Shown in pieces: positions 49,778-57,913 of a stretch of DNA of 64,000 nucleotides (positions are counted from its first letter, which is position 1; every line of letters begins with the position of its first letter). A program made the translations under genes and the position numbers. The DNA comes from an uncultured Erysipelotrichaceae bacterium (GTDB lineage Bacteria; Bacillota_I; Bacilli_A; Erysipelotrichales; Erysipelotrichaceae). The stretch covers positions 4,194-68,193 of the forward strand of contig CALBJM010000331.1 in the NCBI GenBank assembly GCA_937893225.1, read 5' to 3'. The notes beneath the pieces are model-generated. The model was not told the origin of the DNA, searched no databases, and was given only the letters and a program-made list of their open reading frames with translations.

Positions 49778-50647
49778 TTATTCTTTTTCAACAGCACCAT
49801 GTTGAATCAGATAATCCTTAATTTCATCATTATGTGTGAGTGATAGAATAGATGCGCCATCATTTGTAACAGCATTGACATCAGCACCATGTTCAACTAA
49901 AATTTTGATAACATTTAAATTTGATGAAATGCAAGCACAGGCTAAAGGTGTGAATCCAGCAATTGAAGTAGCATTAACATCAGCACCTTTATCAAGCAAC
50001 ATATCAATAATATCAAGGTGACCTTCACGACTAGCAAAAATTAAAGGTGTGTCACCTTCCCATTCAGTATTATTAATATCAGCACCTAATTCAAGCGCTT
50101 TAACAGCTAGATCTAATTTATCAGAAATACAACTTCCTGTTAATAGACGATTAGCGTCATGTACAATAGCACCATGAAAAACTAAAGATTCAATAATGTC
50201 ATATACATGTTCAAAAGCACCTTCGTCTAAAAGAATATCAAGCGCAGTTTTTCCATCTTTATCTGTAATGTTTGGATCGGCACCATGTTCAAGTAACCAA
50301 TCGATTGTACTTAAATTAGCGTAATTTAAGCAAGACAAATACAGAATTGTTTCGCCATTGTTTGATTTGATATTGACATCGGCACCGTGTTCAACAAGTA
50401 ATTGAGCAAGTTCAAGGTTATCTTGATAGATAGCACGAAACAATGGTGTTTCGCCATAGTAATCCGTAACGTTGACATCAATAGAAGGATCAGCTAAAAC
50501 TTCTTTAACTAAATTAATATCACCGGAAAACAGTTTTACTTTTGTATTTTCCGATTCACCTTCTTCTATTAACTTTACAACGCTTTCTTTTAGTTTTTGA
50601 TTAACTGTACGTCTAAAAGATTTAATCAATACTTCATCATCAATCAT
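49778..50647 (-). CDS. Ankyrin-repeat protein
   Basis: 289 residues from the minus-strand ATG at 50647 behind AAAGGA (a TTG at 50668 is less likely). About six ankyrin repeats are visible: G-E-T-P-L-F-R-A-I, L-A-Q-L-L-V-E-H-G-A-D-V-N, W-L-L-E-H-G-A-D-P-N, L-D-K-G-A-D-V-N, I-L-V-E-H-G-A-D-V-N. Ankyrin repeats bind proteins; in phages of host-associated bacteria they have been linked to eukaryote interaction. No signal peptide. Overlaps or abuts the upstream gene of the pair. Confidence 0.88.
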   Translation of the reverse strand: MIDDEVLIKSFRRTVNQKLKESVVKLIEEGESENTKVKLFSGDINLVKEVLADPSIDVNVTDYYGETPLFRAIYQDNLELAQLLVEHGADVNIKSNNGETILYLSCLNYANLSTIDWLLEHGADPNITDKDGKTALDILLDEGAFEHVYDIIESLVFHGAIVHDANRLLTGSCISDKLDLAVKALELGADINNTEWEGDTPLIFASREGHLDIIDMLLDKGADVNATSIAGFTPLACACISSNLNVIKILVEHGADVNAVTNDGASILSLTHNDEIKDYLIQHGAVEKE

Positions 50648-50664
50648 GTGTTTAGATTCCTTTA

Positions 50665-51162
50665 TCAATAAAATGATGCAATTTTTGGTGATAATGTTTT
50701 TAAATATTTAGGATCAACAATGTCAATCATGTTAACTTTTTTGAGCAGACTGTAAGGTGATGACCAAACGTTTTCTTGACTATATAAATCAGCACCATGA
50801 CTTAAAAGATAATTGATTTTATCTTTAGCATCATCAATATCTTCTTGCGTTGTGTGTTTATCTAAACTATCAACAAAGTTTTTTGTTATCATTTGTAAAA
50901 CTTTATTCATACGTTCATTGTCAAAATAAGCAGGATAATGTTTAAGAAGCAGATCAGCAACATCAAAAGCTTTACTTTCAAAACATATAGCAAAAGCAAT
51001 GCGACTATCTATTCCGAAATCTTTTGGATGCTGTTCCTCAAAGTTTTTAATGTCATCAACAGACATTGTTTCTACTGTAACAAATTCACGTTCAACAAGT
51101 TTAGATAGTTTGTTCTGAATAACTTGCTTAAAGTCTTCAAACAGTGTTTCTTTACTAGACAT
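50665..51162 (-). CDS. Degenerate ankyrin-like protein (165 aa)
   Basis: Minus-strand ATG at 51162 with AGG upstream. The body has ankyrin-like fragments (V-A-D-L-L-L-K-H-Y-P, I-N-Y-L-L-S-H-G-A-D-L) but few complete repeats. Cotranscribed with the ankyrin gene downstream; its promoter was not identified with confidence. Confidence 0.68.
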   Translation of the reverse strand: MSSKETLFEDFKQVIQNKLSKLVEREFVTVETMSVDDIKNFEEQHPKDFGIDSRIAFAICFESKAFDVADLLLKHYPAYFDNERMNKVLQMITKNFVDSLDKHTTQEDIDDAKDKINYLLSHGADLYSQENVWSSPYSLLKKVNMIDIVDPKYLKTLSPKIASFY

Positions 51163-51171
51163 TGACAACCT

Positions 51172-51200
51172 AATATTTATATGTTATGTTACATGTCTTA
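51172..51200 (+). promoter_or_regulatory. Sigma-70-type promoter
   Basis: TTGACA (51172-51177), 17-nt spacer, TATGTT (51195-51200), driving the + strand genes from 51229. It lies at the start of the divergent ankyrin-type pair. Confidence 0.7.
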
Positions 51201-51228
51201 AAGAACGATTATGTGGAAGGTAGTTTAG

Positions 51229-51588
51229 ATGCCTAATTTAGAAGAAAAATGTCTAAAGATAATGTTGAATAATTTTGTGAAAAATGATTGGTTTGTAAAC
51301 TTAACATCTGAACAACAAACTAAAATGACATGTCTGTTAAATAAAGTTGTTAACAAAGATTATGGTTTAGATGTGGAAATCAAGAAGGTCATTTCACAAC
51401 CAACCTTTACCTTTATCAATTTAATTTGTTTTACAATAACATTAAAAAATAATGAACAGTTAACAATTTATGTTTCAGATGATATTAAAAAATATAAAGA
51501 TAGATTAGATTGTATATGTTTAAAAAGAGTTAAAGACAATGAGTTTAATGTTGCGGATATCGGCGAGTCAGTTTTAAAAGAGTTATAA
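51229..51588 (+). CDS. IG-tail family protein (119 aa)
   Basis: GGAAGGTAG upstream of ATG. Ends D-I-G-E-S-V-L-K-E-L. Strand-helix pattern L-T-I-Y-V-S-D-D-I-K-K-Y before the tail. First of three adjacent members. Confidence 0.8.
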   Translation: MPNLEEKCLKIMLNNFVKNDWFVNLTSEQQTKMTCLLNKVVNKDYGLDVEIKKVISQPTFTFINLICFTITLKNNEQLTIYVSDDIKKYKDRLDCICLKRVKDNEFNVADIGESVLKEL

Positions 51589-51589
51589 C

Positions 51590-51925
51590 ATGAGTTGTTT
51601 TGATAAATTATCAAAAGAGCAATTATATGATTTCATTGATGTTTTCGATGAGTTGATTTTAAAAGAATTCAAATGGTGTCGAGCATATGATAAAGAGTCA
51701 TTTATTAATGACTTTCTAGCAACTGTTCAAGAACTGGATGACGTTTATTGTTTTTATATTGATGTAAAAAGAAAAGGTGGTAAGAAAAGAAATTCGCAAT
51801 TTTTCTATTTTGATAAATTATTTTTCAATAATTTAAATAATTTCCATAAACTTAAACTTAAGCGTGTTGATGAAACAACTTTTATGGTAGAAGATATTGG
51901 TAATGAAACTTTAGAAGGAATTTAA
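51590..51925 (+). CDS. IG-tail family protein (111 aa)
   Basis: ATG one base after the previous stop. Ends D-I-G-N-E-T-L-E-G-I. L-F-F-N-N-L-N-N-F-H-K-L-K-L-K-R-V precedes the tail, as in the 51229 protein. Confidence 0.8.
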   Translation: MSCFDKLSKEQLYDFIDVFDELILKEFKWCRAYDKESFINDFLATVQELDDVYCFYIDVKRKGGKKRNSQFFYFDKLFFNNLNNFHKLKLKRVDETTFMVEDIGNETLEGI

Positions 51926-51926
51926 A

Positions 51927-52295
51927 ATGCAATTACAAGTCGGGATTGGTTTAGATAGTGTTGTTAAAAAAGCACAAGATTTAGTTGAACAATCATCACC
52001 TTTATATATTATGGACAATGGTGTTAAAAGGGTAGTATTAGGTGTTCATACAAAAATTAATTCCGGTTTGATTTTTGATGACGATTACTATTATATTGAT
52101 GTTGCAACGAAAATAGTAGGCGAAGATTATTTTCAAACAAAAGCAACAATTCGTATTGCTATTGATAAAAAATTGATTGATGCTATTCATGACACTAAAA
52201 AATACAAAGCTAAATTTGTTTATAGGTTAAGCGCAATTTGTAGCCAAGAATTAGAAATTGTTGATATAGGTGAACGTGTTTTATCAAAAATCTAG
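51927..52295 (+). CDS. IG-tail family protein (122 aa)
   Basis: ATG one base after the previous stop. Ends D-I-G-E-R-V-L-S-K-I. Family layout with I-A-I-D-K-K-L-I-D-A-I in the conserved helix position. Confidence 0.8.
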   Translation: MQLQVGIGLDSVVKKAQDLVEQSSPLYIMDNGVKRVVLGVHTKINSGLIFDDDYYYIDVATKIVGEDYFQTKATIRIAIDKKLIDAIHDTKKYKAKFVYRLSAICSQELEIVDIGERVLSKI

Positions 52296-52324
52296 TTGAC
52301 ATATATTAGTCATTGTTGTAACAT
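52296..52324 (+). promoter_or_regulatory. Sigma-70-type promoter
   Basis: TTGACA (52296-52301), 17-nt spacer, TAACAT (52319-52324), directly behind the 51927 stop and ahead of the tail-only mini-gene. Confidence 0.72.
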
Positions 52325-52352
52325 ATCTTTAGAGAATAAACAATGAGTACAA

Positions 52353-52433
52353 ATGATGAACATTAAATTAAAGATTGAAGATTTACATTGTAGACTTTAT
52401 GATATTGGAGAAGAGTGTTTAGATGCAGTTTGA
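52353..52433 (+). CDS. Tail-only mini-gene (26 aa)
   Basis: A 26-codon frame (M-M-N-I-K-L-K-I-E-D-L-H-C-R-L-Y-D-I-G-E-E-C-L-D-A-V) carries a full C-terminal signature but none of the usual 90-residue body. It has a promoter 29 nt upstream and its end overlaps the next gene's ATG. Either a deletion remnant or a functional tail peptide. Confidence 0.55.
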   Translation: MMNIKLKIEDLHCRLYDIGEECLDAV

Positions 52434-52812
52434 TTTATATAAAAACTCGAAACTTTTTAAAAATGTTCAACAGTTGTTTACAGTGGCTAAAGGTTTGGCT
52501 GTCAGGTGTGAAGATAATACTTTTGTCATTTTAAAGTTTCGAGAAAAAGGATATGGTTTTCAGATAAATGTGAATGGTGTTTTATGGGTAGGATTTCCTG
52601 TCGAATGCTTGAATTTTAACCCTCTTCTTCTTAACGAAGAAAAACCAATTGTTAATAACAATATCTTTTGTTTAGCGAGTTGGATTGAAAAAACTTCTGA
52701 ATTCAAAAAAGAAAATCTTGAATTCTTTCAAATGAACAGTACGGATGCTTTAGACAATAAATTAGTTATTCAAGATAAATCAATTGGTGCTGTTACATTA
52801 AACAATATTTAA
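52423..52812 (+). CDS. IG-tail family protein (129 aa)
   Basis: ATG inside the end of the mini-gene. Ends S-I-G-A-V-T-L-N-N-I. Contains G-F-P-V-E-C-L-N-F-N-P-L-L-L-N in the position of the P-V-D-V-L segment of other members. Confidence 0.78.
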   Translation: MQFDLYKNSKLFKNVQQLFTVAKGLAVRCEDNTFVILKFREKGYGFQINVNGVLWVGFPVECLNFNPLLLNEEKPIVNNNIFCLASWIEKTSEFKKENLEFFQMNSTDALDNKLVIQDKSIGAVTLNNI

Positions 52813-52815
52813 TGG

Positions 52816-52844
52816 TTGACATTTTTATAAATTTGTCATACAAT
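52816..52844 (+). promoter_or_regulatory. Sigma-70-type promoter
   Basis: TTGACA (52816-52821), 17-nt spacer, TACAAT (52839-52844), 40 nt before the zinc-ribbon gene and the RNA-repair gene. Confidence 0.78.
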
Positions 52845-52883
52845 ATGTTGTAAGAAATAAAAACATATTGCTAAAGGTGCTTC

Positions 52884-53105
52884 ATGATTACAGCTGATAA
52901 ATCACATAAAGTTTTTGACAACAGCGGTTGGGTTCCTGTAAAAGATAGTGGTTGGATTATTTTACATAATGGATATGTTGTTTGCCAGAAATGTGGAAAA
53001 AAGACATCTCATAAATTATATTTAGGTGCCGAACATCACGATGATATTCATTGTCCAAATTGTGATAATGTAGTTATAGGATCAAATGGTTTGAAAGTAC
53101 GCTAA
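52884..53105 (+). CDS. Small zinc-ribbon protein (73 aa)
   Basis: C-Q-K-C near residue 34 and C-P-N-C near residue 57 form a zinc ribbon, in the same layout as the 1724 protein. AAAGGTG before ATG; the stop overlaps the start of the RNA-repair gene, so it may assist that enzyme or regulate it. Confidence 0.75.
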   Translation: MITADKSHKVFDNSGWVPVKDSGWIILHNGYVVCQKCGKKTSHKLYLGAEHHDDIHCPNCDNVVIGSNGLKVR

Positions 53106-55372
53106 TGAAATATTTAATCTTGCTTCGAGGACTTCCCGGGTCTGGCAAAAGTTATTGGGTAAAAGAAAACAAATTAGAAGATTATACTATTTCTTCTGAT
53201 AATGTTCGTTTATTGTTTGCAACGCCATCTATCCCGTTTGCCGCATGTTATAAAGATAGAGGTATTTCACAAAAGAATGATAAAGACGTTTGGGAACTCA
53301 TTCATTCTTTAGTTGAACGTCGTTTAACGAACGGCATGACAACTATTGTTGATGCAACACATTTGACGGAAAAATCTATCAATTGTTATAAAAGCTTTTG
53401 TATGAATAATAATGTGCGTTGTATAGTGCTTGATTTTAATGTGAATGTTGAACAAGCTATAAACAATGATATGTTGCGTAAAGGTACATGTCGTTATGTT
53501 GGCGAATATATCATCAAACGCATGAATGAAAATACCGAAAAGGTTTCTAAATGGGTTGATTATACAGATAAAGATCGTATTATAAAGGTGTTTAATGAAT
53601 GTCTGGAACCTGTTGATTATAACGAAAAGTATGATAACATTGTAATCTTCGGTGATTTACACGGTTGTTATGAACCTTTAAAGCAGTGGTTTGATAAGCA
53701 TCCTGTTAATGATAAAACTAAATATATCTTCTGTGGTGATTATGAAGATAGAGGTATTCAACATAAAGAGTTATTTGGTTTTCTTTTACAACATCGTAAA
53801 GATTTTAACTTTAAATTTTTAAAAGGAAATCATTCACGTCGTTTGTTGCAAATAGCTGAACGTGATAAAGATTCTATTCGATATCCGGAATACTATAATA
53901 CACTTGAACAGTTGAAAGATTTTGATCCTATTGAACTGAAAAAGTTTGTTCGGGATCAAGATGATATGATTTACTTCACATTTCGTAATAAAGTGTTTTG
54001 TGTATCACATGGTGGTATTAGTTGTTTACCGTCCTTGAAATTGAATAGTGATGAATACGTAAAAGGTCACGGTACATATCAAATGGCGCATCAAGTCGAC
54101 GATGAGTTTTTGTTTAATGTCTCTATTGAGAATGACAACATTTATCAAGTACATGGCCATCGAAATGTAAATAACGAACCTGTTCAAGTAAATGAGCATT
54201 GCTTTAATCTAGAAGGTGGTATTGAATTTGGTGGTGAATTACGAATTCTTCAAATTAATAATAAAGGTGAATGTCATATACATACTATCAAGAATACCGT
54301 GTTCAAACAATTGAATGATGATTCGAAGATTGTTAATGAGTTTAAGTATTCATCTTTAATTCGTAAATCTCAAAATCCTGACGGTATCAGTTCGTATAAT
54401 TTTAACCGTGATGCTTTTTATGACAAAAAGTGGAACAACTTGACATGTACAGCAAGAGGGTTGTTTGTATATGATGATACTGATAAAGTGGCATGTCGTT
54501 CGTTTAACAAATTTTTCAATCTCAATGAAGTAAAGACTTCTAGTCTAGATTGGGTTGTTAAGAATTGGCAAGGTATTACAAACGTTTATAAAAAGGAAAA
54601 TGGTTATTTAGGAATCATTTCTGTTGATGTTCGTAATAACGAATTTATTTTTGCATCTAAAAGTCGTACTGATAAAGAGTATGCTTTAAATTTAAAACGT
54701 ATCTTTAATGATAAATTGTCGGATGAACAAAAAGATAATTTAAAAAAGTGGTTACTGAAAGATATAGATAAACATGGTGGTAATGCATATTCTTTAGTTG
54801 TTGAGGTTGTTGATCCTATAAACGATCCGCATATCATTAAATATGATAGTTGTGAATTGTTTATGCTTGAAGCTTTTGTTAATACGTTTAAAGAAGAAAC
54901 AATTTCATATGACGCGTTAAAACAATTGCATGATTTAATTGGTTTAAAGATCAAGGGAAAGATTTGTGAAACATCAAATTTAAAATCAACAATTTATGGT
55001 TTATGTAATTCAAAAGAACATGTTGAAGGTTTTGTTTTGGAAGGCTGTGACTTTAATGGAAAAGTGGTCAGGGTAAAAGTAAAAACAAAATATTATTTGA
55101 TGTGGAAGAAGTTTAGGTCGACAGGTTTGTTTGATAGAAGTTTTGATTGTGTAAACGGCTTAACAAATGAACAACAAGTGTTCGCTAAACAAATTTATCT
55201 ACGTGCAAAACAATTGATTGCTTTACAGGAAGGTCAAACTATTCAAACCAATGAGTTGATTAATGTAAATGCTGAAGTTGATAATTGCAATACATTAATC
55301 TATAAAGATTTGATTGGTGGGTGGCATATTAACATTCCTAAAGTAATTGAATTCGTAGAAAATATGAAATAG
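53105..55372 (+). CDS. Polynucleotide kinase-phosphatase-RNA ligase
   Basis: 755 residues in three modules. Residues 1-170: P-loop 5' kinase (G-L-P-G-S-G-K-S, then V-D-A-T-H-L). Residues 180-400: metallophosphoesterase (F-G-D-L-H-G-C-Y, C-G-D-Y-E-D-R-G, L-K-G-N-H, S-H-G-G) that removes 3' or cyclic phosphates. Residues 420-755: nucleotidyltransferase/RNA ligase with T-A-R-G-L-F-V and R-S-F-N-K-F-F before the probable adenylated lysine in Y-K-K-E-N-G-Y, E-G-F-V-L-E-G (motif IV) and V-K-V-K-T-K (motif V). This is the end-healing and sealing set that repairs RNA cut by host anticodon nucleases; the adjacent region with tRNAs fits. Confidence 0.9.
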   Translation: MKYLILLRGLPGSGKSYWVKENKLEDYTISSDNVRLLFATPSIPFAACYKDRGISQKNDKDVWELIHSLVERRLTNGMTTIVDATHLTEKSINCYKSFCMNNNVRCIVLDFNVNVEQAINNDMLRKGTCRYVGEYIIKRMNENTEKVSKWVDYTDKDRIIKVFNECLEPVDYNEKYDNIVIFGDLHGCYEPLKQWFDKHPVNDKTKYIFCGDYEDRGIQHKELFGFLLQHRKDFNFKFLKGNHSRRLLQIAERDKDSIRYPEYYNTLEQLKDFDPIELKKFVRDQDDMIYFTFRNKVFCVSHGGISCLPSLKLNSDEYVKGHGTYQMAHQVDDEFLFNVSIENDNIYQVHGHRNVNNEPVQVNEHCFNLEGGIEFGGELRILQINNKGECHIHTIKNTVFKQLNDDSKIVNEFKYSSLIRKSQNPDGISSYNFNRDAFYDKKWNNLTCTARGLFVYDDTDKVACRSFNKFFNLNEVKTSSLDWVVKNWQGITNVYKKENGYLGIISVDVRNNEFIFASKSRTDKEYALNLKRIFNDKLSDEQKDNLKKWLLKDIDKHGGNAYSLVVEVVDPINDPHIIKYDSCELFMLEAFVNTFKEETISYDALKQLHDLIGLKIKGKICETSNLKSTIYGLCNSKEHVEGFVLEGCDFNGKVVRVKVKTKYYLMWKKFRSTGLFDRSFDCVNGLTNEQQVFAKQIYLRAKQLIALQEGQTIQTNELINVNAEVDNCNTLIYKDLIGGWHINIPKVIEFVENMK

Positions 55373-55377
55373 TTGAT

Positions 55378-55412
55378 AAAGGCAAGAGTTTAATTCCTTG
55401 CCTTTATTTTTA
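55378..55412 (+). terminator. Rho-independent terminator
   Basis: Stem AAAGGCAAG with CTTGCCTTT, then ATTTTTAT, just after the RNA-repair gene. Confidence 0.85.
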
Positions 55413-55423
55413 TAAAATATTTA

Positions 55424-55452
55424 TTGACATTGATTTGCGTTTAGTATAAAGT
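55424..55452 (+). promoter_or_regulatory. Sigma-70-type promoter
   Basis: TTGACA (55424-55429), then TATAAA after 15 nt or TAAAGT (55447-55452) after 17 nt; 28 nt before the ATG at 55480. Confidence 0.7.
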
Positions 55453-55479
55453 TGTTGTAAATTAAATGAAAGGAAAAAT

Positions 55480-55677
55480 ATGATAACGATTTTTTGTGCA
55501 TTTATAGGTTTTTTGTTTTCAGCTTTTGGCTACAACGTAATTGAGAATACAACAGCAATTCTTTTGTCTTTTCTGTTTGAAGTGGCTTTTGAGGTTGTAA
55601 TTGGTGCAATTTATGTTATAGTAAAAGGTGAACGTGAATTGAAGAAACCTGATTGTTTCTTTTACAATAACAAATAA
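55480..55677 (+). CDS. Small membrane protein (65 aa)
   Basis: GAAAGGAAA before ATG. Two hydrophobic helices (residues 2-18 and 27-49) with small and aromatic residues, followed by a short charged tail. Unrecognised. Confidence 0.7.
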   Translation: MITIFCAFIGFLFSAFGYNVIENTTAILLSFLFEVAFEVVIGAIYVIVKGERELKKPDCFFYNNK

Positions 55678-55691
55678 CTAATAGGTCTTAA

Positions 55692-55949
55692 ATGTTTACA
55701 GATAAAACAGAAACGCACGAATGTAATTGTTTCACTTGCAAAAATAAAGACAACGTTGATTCGTTGGTTGGATATTATACAGGATGTTTTGATGCATTAA
55801 AAGAAGCAATTGAGTTGACAAAAGAATGTCAATGTGATAATAGGTTTGATAAAGATTTAGCATTTAAGTCTTTATTGGCAAAACTGAATTACGAACTTGA
55901 ATGTAATGGTGTTTTGTTGGAAGAAGTTGAGTTGAAAAAGAAAGGTTAA
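55692..55949 (+). CDS. Small cysteine-containing protein (85 aa)
   Basis: C-N-C-F-T-C at residues 10-15 and C-Q-C later may bind metal; the rest is acidic helix. Precedes the M16 peptidase by 6 nt. Unrecognised. Confidence 0.65.
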   Translation: MFTDKTETHECNCFTCKNKDNVDSLVGYYTGCFDALKEAIELTKECQCDNRFDKDLAFKSLLAKLNYELECNGVLLEEVELKKKG

Positions 55950-55955
55950 GAAATT

Positions 55956-57251
55956 ATGGTTGATAAAGTTTGTAAACTGTCTAGCGGTGCAACGTTTTTG
56001 TATAATCAGCAAGAAGACGATCTTTCATCGTTTGCTGTTTTGTTTGATGTTGGTTCTATTGACGAATTGGCAAATGAAAAGAAAGGTATTGCACATTGTC
56101 TTGAACATATGATGTTTAAAGGTACGAAAACAAAAACAGCCGCTGAATTTCTTAACTTAATGGATAAGTTGGGGGTTGAGTCTAATGCTTTTACTTGTTT
56201 TGATGCCACTTGTTATCATGGTACATTTCATAACGATGATACAAAAGAAGTTATCAATTTGTTTGGTGAAATGTTAACTGAACCACGTTTCGATGAAAAA
56301 GATTTGGCTTTAGAAAAAGGTGTAATTCATCAAGAAATCATTATGTTTGAAAATAGTCCACAGGAACGTGCGCAACAACATGGTGTAAGTGTACTGTTTA
56401 AAGATACGCCTTTTGCAAGGCCTGTTATTGGGTATTGGAAAGATGTTAATGCGATTACATCTGATGACTTGCGTTCATTTATGCATAATCATTATACACC
56501 CGCTAATTGCATTATTGCATATTCAGGTAAAACACCTTTTAATGAAGTGCGCAATATTGTTGAAGAATTTACAAAGAAATTCTCAAATAATAATGTTGTA
56601 TACGAACGTGCGTCTGTACAGTTAAATTTAGGTGCTGATACTGTTGTTATTGAAGATAAAGAAACCAAACAGAATACAATTATGATTGGTGGTTCTTCAT
56701 ATACTTCAAACTCTATTGGTGGCGTTGCAAGCATCCTTGCAAAAGCTGTTTTAGCTGGCGGGTTGGCAAGTCGTTTAGTTAAGCGTATTCGTGAAGAATT
56801 AGGGTTGTGTTACTATATTGGGATTGCAAATGTCCCATCTATTAAAGATATTGTCACGCCACTAGTTGTTTGTATCACGGATAAAGATACAAAGATGGTA
56901 GAGGCTGAAATCAAAAAAGTCATTGCTGAAGCCATTAAAAACGGTTTTGAAGATGAAGAAATTAAAGCTGTTAAAAAACATGGTGAGTTATGTTGTATTC
57001 AGTCGAACATCAACCGTGATGATTATGCAGTTCGTATGTGTACAAATTATCAAGGTACAGGGAAGCTACCTTCACAGTTGTTGAAAACTAAAGTGTCTCG
57101 TTTTAAGAAAGCTTCTAAAAAATCTATCGAAGAAGCTGTTGATAAAATGTTTTGTGAGACAACTTCTATTCATGTAATCAAACCTGTTGAAAAAGAGTGC
57201 GCTGTTAAACGGTTCTTTAAAACAATCTTTAACCGATTGAATGAAGAATAA
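55956..57251 (+). CDS. M16-family zinc peptidase
   Basis: 431 residues. The inverted zinc motif H-C-L-E-H (HxxEH) lies near residues 47-51 in G-I-A-H-C-L-E-H-M-M-F-K-G-T, with the distal glutamate region E-K-G-V-I-H-Q-E-I about 75 residues further. A second M16 domain (E-E-L-G-L-C-Y) follows. Length equals single-chain bacterial M16 peptidases related to the mitochondrial processing peptidase. These cleave short segments or signal-like peptides. In a phage this is unusual; it might process phage proteins. Ends without the IG-tail. Confidence 0.88.
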   Translation: MVDKVCKLSSGATFLYNQQEDDLSSFAVLFDVGSIDELANEKKGIAHCLEHMMFKGTKTKTAAEFLNLMDKLGVESNAFTCFDATCYHGTFHNDDTKEVINLFGEMLTEPRFDEKDLALEKGVIHQEIIMFENSPQERAQQHGVSVLFKDTPFARPVIGYWKDVNAITSDDLRSFMHNHYTPANCIIAYSGKTPFNEVRNIVEEFTKKFSNNNVVYERASVQLNLGADTVVIEDKETKQNTIMIGGSSYTSNSIGGVASILAKAVLAGGLASRLVKRIREELGLCYYIGIANVPSIKDIVTPLVVCITDKDTKMVEAEIKKVIAEAIKNGFEDEEIKAVKKHGELCCIQSNINRDDYAVRMCTNYQGTGKLPSQLLKTKVSRFKKASKKSIEEAVDKMFCETTSIHVIKPVEKECAVKRFFKTIFNRLNEE

Positions 57252-57252
57252 T

Positions 57253-57435
57253 ATGACACACGAATTTCCTTGCGTACATGAGTCTGAACTAAAAAGTCTT
57301 GCATTGTTCATTGTTGCGACAATGTTATTGATTGCTTGTCTATTCGGTTTTTATAGTTTAGGTAAAAATGAAGCTATTGAAGCTTTATGCCAAAAGCAAC
57401 ATTATGACTTTTGTGTAAAGAATAATAATAAATAA
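57253..57435 (+). CDS. Small single-span membrane protein
   Basis: Hydrophobic segment over residues 12-33 (L-A-L-F-I-V-A-T-M-L-L-I-A), then S-L-G-K-N-E-A and Y-D-F-C-V-K. Paralogue of the 2357 protein. ATG 57253 is preferred to 57241, which lies inside the previous gene. Confidence 0.68.
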   Translation: MTHEFPCVHESELKSLALFIVATMLLIACLFGFYSLGKNEAIEALCQKQHYDFCVKNNNK

Positions 57436-57441
57436 CAATCG

Positions 57442-57485
57442 AATCACACGGTGTGTTTATACATGTCGTGTGATTTACTTTTTTT
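57442..57485 (+). terminator. Rho-independent terminator
   Basis: AATCACACG and CGTGTGATT (9 bp) around a 16-nt loop with a run of seven T after a short gap. Confidence 0.78.
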
Positions 57486-57499
57486 CTAATAGGTGATTT

Positions 57500-57904
57500 A
57501 TGGCTGATACTGATATCGAAGAAAAAGTTTTACGGTATGCTTTAGCACAGATTGACGACAGTTATAGTTATAAAGAAGCTTTCAGCTTAACTGAAGAACA
57601 AAAACAAGTTTTAATTGAAATGAAAACTTGCACGCAGTCAGAAAAAGAAAAGTTGTTAGAAAAATATTATGCGGCTATTGAGTTTGAAAATTTAAAAACA
57701 GCATATCTAGAAAATTTGACCAAACAATATGTAAAGCATTTGAGAGAATGCTTAGATTTTTCTGTTGAGTTAGATTCAAAAGATATGCTTGAATTTGTTA
57801 AAGCTGAACGTGATTTAAGGAAAGTTGATTCTGAAAAAAAGTTTAATAATGAATGGCTTTTAGAGCGTTATAAAAATTTCTTTAATAAAGATTTTATGTC
57901 ATAA
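57500..57904 (+). CDS. Helical acidic hypothetical protein (134 aa)
   Basis: TAGGTG before ATG. Glu/Lys-rich helices (L-T-E-E-Q-K-Q-V-L-I-E-M-K and E-R-D-L-R-K-V-D-S-E-K). It directly precedes a broken copy of the HEYFH peptidase-like gene, and its C-terminus may itself be cut short. Unrecognised. Confidence 0.65.
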   Translation: MADTDIEEKVLRYALAQIDDSYSYKEAFSLTEEQKQVLIEMKTCTQSEKEKLLEKYYAAIEFENLKTAYLENLTKQYVKHLRECLDFSVELDSKDMLEFVKAERDLRKVDSEKKFNNEWLLERYKNFFNKDFMS

Positions 57905-57913
57905 AGAAATTAT

